Shown here piece after piece: positions 59,811-64,000 of a DNA stretch of 64,000 bases. Source of the stretch: Exiguobacterium sp018617385 (GTDB taxonomy: Bacteria; Bacillota; Bacilli; Exiguobacteriales; Exiguobacteriaceae). Position 1 is the first letter of the stretch. The number at the start of each line of letters is the position of its first letter. The notes beneath the pieces are model-generated. The model ran no database searches. It was given only the letters and a program-made list of their open reading frames with translations, and was not told the origin of the DNA. The stretch covers positions 558,001 to 622,000 of the forward strand of contig NZ_JACSKA010000001.1 in NCBI RefSeq assembly GCF_018617385.1, given 5' to 3'. A program made the translations under genes and the position numbers.

Positions 59811-59891
59811 ATTCTATTCCCTCCTTAGAATGTCTCTTCTTCTATCGTACGCCACCTTGAGCAAAAAGTTTCACTTTTTCTGGTAAATGAT

Positions 59892-59911
59892 TTATCTTGA
59901 AATCAAGATAA
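59892..59911. promoter_or_regulatory. MhqR-type operator
   Basis: TTATCTTGA-AA-TCAAGATAA, a perfect inverted repeat immediately before the ribosome binding site of the dioxygenase gene. It closely resembles the ATCTCGAATTCGAGAT box of the MarR-type quinone sensor MhqR of Bacillus subtilis. The regulator itself is not in this window. Confidence 0.75.
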
Positions 59912-59927
59912 TAAAAGGAGGATGACA

Positions 59928-60872
59928 ATGAAAACGCAGTCTACGGGAATCCATCACATTTCGTCGATGGTACAAGACCCACAACGTACGCTAGATTTTT
60001 ATGGACAGGTGCTCGGTCTCCGCTTCGTGAAACAGACCGTCAATTTTGATGACCCGGGCACGTATCATCTCTATTTTGGGGACGAAGTCGGGACACCGGG
60101 AACGGTGATCACGTTTTTCCCGATCCCGGGATTAGGGAAAGGGCAGGTCGGGAGCGGACAGGTTGGCGTGACGACCTACCTCGTACCGGCAGGAAGTTTA
60201 CCGTTCTGGGAAGAAAGACTACAACAGCAAGGGATCGCGACCGTCGCCACTGAACGTTTCGGTGAGGCGTCTCTCTTGTTCGAGGACCCGGACGGACTCG
60301 TCGTCGAACTCGTCGCCCGACCGAGCTCTAAACAGACACGTTGGGTCATCCCTGGTATCACAGAACGTGAAGCGATTGTCGGATTCGCCGGAGCGACCTT
60401 GTTGTCAAAAGCGCCGGACGAGACTGTGCGCTTGTTGACGGAACTGTTCGGCTTTGAACGGGTCGCAGAGGATGAAGAGTGGATCCGTTTGAAAGGGTCA
60501 GCCGATTACGGGAACGTCATCGATGTGAAGAAAACGATTTTACCGAACGGGGTCCCTGGGACGGGAACGGTTCATCACATCGCGTGGCGCATTTCTGACG
60601 GAGAACATTATCCGACCTGGCAAGATGCCATCTTTGACCTTGGGTTAAGACCGACCGAAGTGAAAGAACGAAACTACTTCCGCTCCGTCTATTTCCATGA
60701 TGCCGGTCGCATTCTGCACGAACTCGCGACGGACGTACCTGGATTCACCGTGGACGAATCCGTTGACACGCTTGGTGAGACGTTGCGCTTACCGCCATGG
60801 CTCGAAGCGGACCGAGATAAAATCGTCCGCACACTACCAGCAATCACGATCCCGAGAGGAGAACGCATATGA
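59928..60872 (+). CDS. VOC family ring-cleaving dioxygenase (MhqO/MhqA-like)
   Basis: The 314-residue protein has two glyoxalase/bleomycin (VOC) modules. Metal-site candidates are GIHHIS (H9/H10), TVHHIAW (H216/H217) and E265 in ILHELATD. It matches the MhqO/MhqA proteins that protect Bacillus from methylhydroquinone, catechol and azo compounds. I start at the second ATG (59928), six bases after AAAGGAGG; the ATG at 59922 touches the ribosome binding site. First gene of a two-gene operon with the hydrolase, under the MhqR-type box. Confidence 0.92.
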   Translation: MKTQSTGIHHISSMVQDPQRTLDFYGQVLGLRFVKQTVNFDDPGTYHLYFGDEVGTPGTVITFFPIPGLGKGQVGSGQVGVTTYLVPAGSLPFWEERLQQQGIATVATERFGEASLLFEDPDGLVVELVARPSSKQTRWVIPGITEREAIVGFAGATLLSKAPDETVRLLTELFGFERVAEDEEWIRLKGSADYGNVIDVKKTILPNGVPGTGTVHHIAWRISDGEHYPTWQDAIFDLGLRPTEVKERNYFRSVYFHDAGRILHELATDVPGFTVDESVDTLGETLRLPPWLEADRDKIVRTLPAITIPRGERI

Positions 60873-61468
60873 TTCATCAATTCATTCAAGGTACCAAAGA
60901 GACGACACTCGTTTTATTACACGGAACTGGAGGGACCGAGCAGGATTTGATTCCGCTCGCGAAAGAACTATCGACCGAGGCGAACATCTTGACGCTTCGA
61001 GGGGATGTCATTGAAAACGGGATGTCCCGTTTCTTCCGTCGTCACGCGGAAGGGGTGCTCGACCTTGAAGATTTAAAGAAACAGACAGAGCGCTTCCTTC
61101 AGTTTTTAGATGAAGCGGCGACAACGTATGGTATCGACCGAGACAAGATGATCCCGCTCGGCTATTCGAACGGGGCGAATTTGATCGGGTCGGCGCTTTA
61201 CCGTCATCCGGCGTTCACTGCTTCACTCCTATTCCACCCGATGGTACCAGACCGTTCATTGACGCTACCTGACTTGTCAGGAACGAACGTGTTCATCTCG
61301 GCTGGCGAACGCGACCCGATTTGCCCGAAAACAGAAACAGAAGAGCTGACATCGACACTCCGAAACGCGGGAGCGTATGTCGAACTCTTCTATCACTCGG
61401 GGGGACATGAACTTCGCATGGAAGAAGTCGAGGCAGCACGGACATGGATTGCCGCACACCTCGACTGA
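60869..61468 (+). CDS. mhqD: Alpha/beta hydrolase MhqD-like
   Basis: The 199-residue phospholipase/carboxylesterase-type hydrolase has VLLHGTGGTEQDL, the nucleophile elbow GYSNGAN (S100), D149 in SAGERDPICP and H180 in SGGHEL. In Bacillus subtilis mhqD lies with a dioxygenase in an MhqR-controlled operon for quinone resistance; the same pairing is seen here with a 4-nt overlap. Its 3' end meets the convergent membrane-protein gene at 5 nt distance without an obvious terminator. Confidence 0.92.
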   Translation: MIHQFIQGTKETTLVLLHGTGGTEQDLIPLAKELSTEANILTLRGDVIENGMSRFFRRHAEGVLDLEDLKKQTERFLQFLDEAATTYGIDRDKMIPLGYSNGANLIGSALYRHPAFTASLLFHPMVPDRSLTLPDLSGTNVFISAGERDPICPKTETEELTSTLRNAGAYVELFYHSGGHELRMEEVEAARTWIAAHLD

Positions 61469-61473
61469 TTCAT

Positions 61474-61962
61474 TCAAGCCATTTTCTTCGGTTTGTTCGG
61501 ACGAGAATAGACAACGAGGACACCTCGGTCAATCAAATAGGCGGCGAATAAACGTTTCGCTTCCTCAGCACGAACAGTTCGGTCGATTTGGATATACAAT
61601 CGGCCGAGCTTTTTTTGTGAGGTGCGCGTGAGCAACCAAATCGAGTCGAGCGTATACTGCCAACTTTGAAGCGTGTCGCCACCGATGTATAAGTAGCGGT
61701 TTTGGGTGCGCTCGAGCAAGTAGTTGAGCCACCAGACGTCACGAGCCAGTTTAGCGCAGACACCGAGCACGAACGTGAGACCGAGGAAAGCCATGCTAGA
61801 CAAGACAGGATGAATGGCAGAGAACCCGTTGCGGACGGACTCGAAGGCGACAAGGAGCAATCCGACGGAAAAGACGCTGACGAACCACCAGAATCCGAAG
61901 TTAGAGAATGAACGTTTTGGGTCGTGCACCATATGATGTCGATTCCGGATGATCGATGCCAT
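61474..61962 (-). CDS. Membrane protein with two TM segments, 162 aa
   Basis: Two N-terminal TM helices (about 22-42 and 51-72) are followed by a soluble domain (RYLYIGGDTLQSWQYTLDSIWLLTRTSQKKLGRLYIQIDRTV) without recognised family. Start at 61962 follows AAAGGAGG; longer frames lack a ribosome binding site. A 15-bp palindrome lies 22 nt upstream. Confidence 0.72.
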   Translation of the reverse strand: MASIIRNRHHMVHDPKRSFSNFGFWWFVSVFSVGLLLVAFESVRNGFSAIHPVLSSMAFLGLTFVLGVCAKLARDVWWLNYLLERTQNRYLYIGGDTLQSWQYTLDSIWLLTRTSQKKLGRLYIQIDRTVRAEEAKRLFAAYLIDRGVLVVYSRPNKPKKMA

Positions 61963-61983
61963 TCTCTCCACCTCCTTTATTAG

Positions 61984-61998
61984 AATATTCTGAATATT
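61984..61998. promoter_or_regulatory. Palindrome upstream of the 61474-61962 gene
   Basis: AATATTC-T-GAATATT between a TATAGT-type -10 region (minus strand, near 62011-62016) and the ribosome binding site; a possible repressor site. Confidence 0.35.
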
Positions 61999-62176
61999 TA
62001 GTAACACTACTATACTATACTGTACCCAATCCCGTCTATTTGAATACGCACACAACATGCTGAATCGTGAGGATTTTTTGACGTTTCGGCTTGTATTCCT
62101 CGAATTATGGGAATGATGACAGTGAAGACATGAAAATTTTGTTGAAACGTAATTTCACTTTGTGGAGGAATCGCTT

Positions 62177-62224
62177 ATGATAGGTGAGGGAATTTTCCAT
62201 GACCTTCATGGATTCTGTCTATAA
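62177..62224 (+). CDS. Leader peptide 1 of the acyltransferase gene (15 aa)
   Basis: ATG at 62177 with GGAGG 8 nt upstream encodes MIGEGIFHDLHGFCL and stops at 62224. Its codons 8-12 contain the left arm (62200-62210) of an 11-bp inverted repeat, so translation of this ORF would open the hairpin. No homologue known to me. Confidence 0.45.
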   Translation: MIGEGIFHDLHGFCL

Positions 62225-62256
62225 AAAGAACGTGAAAACATGAAGGTCAGCTTCAT
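62200..62256 (+). promoter_or_regulatory. Leader with two alternative hairpins
   Basis: TGACCTTCATG (62200-62210) pairs with CATGAAGGTCA (62239-62249). The second arm can instead pair with the following CTTCAT (62251-62256). The two folds exclude each other, as in attenuators. No U-run follows, so any control would act on translation or RNA stability rather than on intrinsic termination. Confidence 0.45.
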
Positions 62257-62278
62257 TGCAGTCATCATAGAGAACTAG
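62240..62278 (+). CDS. Leader peptide 2 (12 aa)
   Basis: ATG at 62240 encodes MKVSFIAVIIEN and stops with TAG at 62276-62278, inside the spacer directly before the acyltransferase ribosome binding site. Its own ribosome binding site is weak (AAAGAACG). Its ATG lies in the right hairpin arm. Confidence 0.3.
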   Translation: MKVSFIAVIIEN

Positions 62279-62288
62279 AGGGAATGTT

Positions 62289-63344
62289 ATGAGAAATTAT
62301 TGGTATGACAATATTAAAGGAGTACTCGTCCTACTCGTCGTCTTCGGACACTTGTTGACCGATGTCCGCGGCGCTTATGACGACATTTTACCAAAGTGGG
62401 TGTATCTGTTCCTGTATACCTTCCACATGCCGTTATTCATCATGTTGAGCGGTTACTTTTATCGGGAGAACCGCTATTTGCGCGTGATCCAGCTATTCGT
62501 GGTCTATGTCATTTGGCAGGTCATCCTTGGGTCATGGTTCGCATTTACAGAAGGGATCCCGATTTTCTCACTTGAAAATCCGGGACTGAATTTGTTGAAG
62601 CCATACTGGGCGCTTTGGTATTTGATGGCCATCATTTTCTGGTACATCATCACCCCGTACGTGACACAACTGAAGGGGTACGTGTTGTATGCACTATTAT
62701 TCGCGCTCCTGTTCGGATTCCAAGCCGAGGCGACGGGGTATTTCGCGTTACGGAAAGTCATCATGTTCTATCCGTTCTTCTTGATCGGGAACTGGATGTC
62801 CGAGCGCAATACGCTCAACTTCTTTGAGCTACCGAAACGGGCCGAGCACCGGAACCGATACCGCATCGGCGGGGCAATCGTCTTTACCACGCTCACACTG
62901 GGGCTCTTGGTCTCCATGCGCGTCCAGCAAGACGATACGTTCTACCATATCGGCAACTTGTTCAAATTCCGTTTCGCCTATGATACGGCCGTCCCTGAGG
63001 CGATGTGGAGCGGGCCATTCGCCTTTTTGATCGTCTATACGGTGTCGCTCCTCATGTCGATCAGCTTCGCGCTCATCATCCCGGGACGACAGCTGCCGAT
63101 ATTCTCGCGTGCCGGACAGTATAGTCTGTACGTCTATCTCGTCCACGTCTTCTTTGTCGTCGCCTGGAAGGCGTTCATACCGGCAGGATTCATGCCGACA
63201 TCTTGGATGCAACTACTCGTCTTGTTCGGGGTCGCCTTTGTGATGGTCCTCGTGATTATCAGTCCACCGATGGTTCGTCTCTTGCGTCCGCTCGTCGAGA
63301 TTGACGTGAAGCGTGTCCAAAATACGAAGGGTGTAAAAGGGTAA
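62289..63344 (+). CDS. Acyltransferase family 3 membrane protein
   Basis: The 351-residue protein has about ten TM segments and the acyltransferase-3 opening YWYDNIKGVLVLLVVFGHLL with the catalytic-type histidine in FGHL, plus HMPLFIMLSGYF. The enzymes transfer acetyl or other acyl groups to surface carbohydrates (OafA/WcjG type); acceptor unknown. GAGGG lies 7 nt before the ATG. The 5' region carries two short ORFs and alternative hairpins. Confidence 0.9.
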   Translation: MRNYWYDNIKGVLVLLVVFGHLLTDVRGAYDDILPKWVYLFLYTFHMPLFIMLSGYFYRENRYLRVIQLFVVYVIWQVILGSWFAFTEGIPIFSLENPGLNLLKPYWALWYLMAIIFWYIITPYVTQLKGYVLYALLFALLFGFQAEATGYFALRKVIMFYPFFLIGNWMSERNTLNFFELPKRAEHRNRYRIGGAIVFTTLTLGLLVSMRVQQDDTFYHIGNLFKFRFAYDTAVPEAMWSGPFAFLIVYTVSLLMSISFALIIPGRQLPIFSRAGQYSLYVYLVHVFFVVAWKAFIPAGFMPTSWMQLLVLFGVAFVMVLVIISPPMVRLLRPLVEIDVKRVQNTKGVKG

Positions 63345-63418
63345 AGTCTTTTCTAAACGCAACATTTCCGCTACACTTTATTAAGAAGAAACGAAACTAG
63401 AGTTAAGGAAGTGACCCT

Positions 63419-63754
63419 ATGCCATACGAAAATGGAATGCACAGCACAGAAGGCGACGTGAACGTATCACGTCACGTCGTTGAAATGATCGCCGCGGTCG
63501 CGGTCAAAGAAACGAAACACGTCTCGTTCACGCAAGAAGATACGAAATTGTCAGAGCGTGCGCTCATGAAACATGTGAAAGTCGATGAGTCGGACGAAGG
63601 CATCACCATCAACCTATCACTTTACATCGCTTACGGACAGTCGATCATCAAAACGGTGACGGCCGTCCAAGAGCGCATCACGCAAGATATGGACACGATG
63701 CTTGCGATGACACCACGTTCTGTGAACGTGAAAGTGGTCGGGATTCAGCTGTAA
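63419..63754 (+). CDS. Asp23/Gls24 family envelope stress protein
   Basis: The 111-residue protein has the Asp23/Gls24 pattern VSRHVVEMIAAVAVKETKHVSF, GITINLSLYIAYGQSIIKTVTAVQERI and VNVKVVGIQL. Members sit at the membrane via partners and respond to alkaline or envelope stress in staphylococci and enterococci. AAGGAAG precedes the ATG. Monocistronic with terminator. Confidence 0.92.
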   Translation: MPYENGMHSTEGDVNVSRHVVEMIAAVAVKETKHVSFTQEDTKLSERALMKHVKVDESDEGITINLSLYIAYGQSIIKTVTAVQERITQDMDTMLAMTPRSVNVKVVGIQL

Positions 63755-63761
63755 TAAGGAA

Positions 63762-63790
63762 GGGGAGAGCACAGGCTCTTCTCTTTTTTT
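63762..63790 (+). terminator. Terminator after the Asp23 gene
   Basis: AGAGC / GCTCT stem (extended imperfectly by GGG/CTC) and seven T. Confidence 0.75.
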
Positions 63791-63798
63791 GATTTTTG

Positions 63799-63812
63799 CG
63801 AAAACGGTTGCA
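63799..63812. promoter_or_regulatory. cre-like box overlapping the -35 region
   Basis: CGAAAACGGTTGCA matches the CcpA consensus at 13 of 14 positions and overlaps the -35 element of the promoter at 63808-63837. Confidence 0.6.
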
Positions 63813-63837
63813 TCAAGATAACGTTTTCATTTATAAT
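63808..63837 (+). promoter_or_regulatory. Promoter of the HAD/beta-phosphoglucomutase-like gene
   Basis: TTGCAT (63808-63813), 18-nt spacer, perfect TATAAT (63832-63837). Confidence 0.65.
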
Positions 63838-63851
63838 AGAAATCGAACAAG

Positions 63852-63865
63852 TGCAACCGTTTGCA
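63852..63865. promoter_or_regulatory. Second cre-like box, downstream of the promoter
   Basis: TGCAACCGTTTGCA matches the CcpA consensus at 13 of 14 positions and is itself nearly palindromic; a LacI-family local repressor is an alternative reader. Confidence 0.6.
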
Positions 63866-63954
63866 TCATTGACCAAACGTGCGACGGGTACTTGTCAAGT
63901 TCCCTAAATGTAGTCTGACGACACAAGCATTTGAAGGAAAGGCGGAAAGCATGT

Positions 63955-64000
63955 ATGTCAACGATTGAAGCAGTGATTTTCGATTTGGACGGTGTCATCA
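63955..64000 (+). CDS. HAD hydrolase start, beta-phosphoglucomutase-like (partial)
   Basis: Only the first 15 codons are in the window: STIEAVIFDLDGVI contains the HAD nucleophile motif DxDG followed by VI as in beta-phosphoglucomutases. I start at 63955 (second of two overlapping ATGs), after GGCGGAAAG; the ATG at 63951 is out of frame and stops at once. The cre-controlled promoter fits a role in maltose or trehalose use. The rest of the gene lies outside. Confidence 0.7.
   Translation, partial: MSTIEAVIFDLDGVI

Noticed and set aside
1..64000. CRISPR arrays, tRNA or rRNA genes, intact IS elements, prophage
   Set aside because: I looked for spaced direct repeats, cloverleaf arms, transposase and phage structural motifs and saw none; short degenerate tRNA-like pieces could still be missed by eye.

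Overview
The window is about 64 kb of a low-GC-phylum (Firmicutes) chromosome with roughly 50% GC. Strong GGAGG-type ribosome binding sites, an FMN-riboswitch ribD-ribE-ribBA-ribH operon, the gatC-gatA-gatB / diacylglycerol kinase / RlmD gene order, cre-like CcpA boxes, sigma-B-like promoters and an MhqR-type box all point to Bacillales. Exiguobacterium (the higher-GC species group) is the best guess. That assignment is inference from content and codon use, not a database match. I see no rRNA, tRNA, CRISPR array or intact insertion sequence.

Layout. 1-8.1 kb: end of an LtrA-type membrane protein, a DUF4261-like protein, an FtsX-type ABC exporter, a DegV protein, an unlisted 29-aa membrane ORF, a membrane diguanylate cyclase with I-site, and a homing-endonuclease-repeat protein. 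8.1-13.1 kb: a candidate small RNA divergent from uppP, then the riboflavin operon. 13.1-21 kb: GAF/HD-GYP phosphodiesterase, P5C dehydrogenase, lipoprotein, Bcp peroxiredoxin, alanine symporter and a chemotaxis receptor. 21-26.9 kb: gatCAB, dagK, rlmD. 26.9-30.7 kb: an AT-rich island with two overlapping DUF262 genes, the second ending in a DUF1524-like HNH motif. It resembles a GmrSD-type (type IV restriction) defence pair and is bounded on the right by a diverged second copy of the last codons of rlmD.

30.7-46 kb is accessory and regulatory: RibD-C reductase, acetyltransferase, TetR regulator with a palindromic operator facing a DUF5692-like membrane protein, tRNA-dihydrouridine synthase, a GH5 protein whose catalytic NEP motif reads NAP, PadR-DUF2812, an ECF sigma factor with its putative membrane partner, SIMPL protein, flavodoxin, DUF2817 peptidase, hydrolase and CBS protein. 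46-52 kb: a second LtrA, a short DegV-like protein, a luciferase-type oxidoreductase and an MFS pump, divergent from an HxlR regulator, a cupin and an aldo-keto reductase. 52-64 kb: DUF389 protein, AT-rich orphan, M3 oligopeptidase, EIIA-Glc with sigma-B-like promoter and cre boxes, XRE regulator, YhaQP/NatAB-type ABC exporter, MhqO/MhqD-type quinone-detoxification pair, acyltransferase with an unusual two-uORF leader, an Asp23 protein, and the first codons of a beta-phosphoglucomutase-like HAD gene whose promoter is bracketed by two cre-like boxes.

The most interesting items are the DUF262 island with its rlmD 3'-end duplication, the promoter-plus-terminator small RNA at 8.33-8.39 kb, the two-uORF leader at 62.2 kb, and the GH5 protein lacking its acid/base glutamate.
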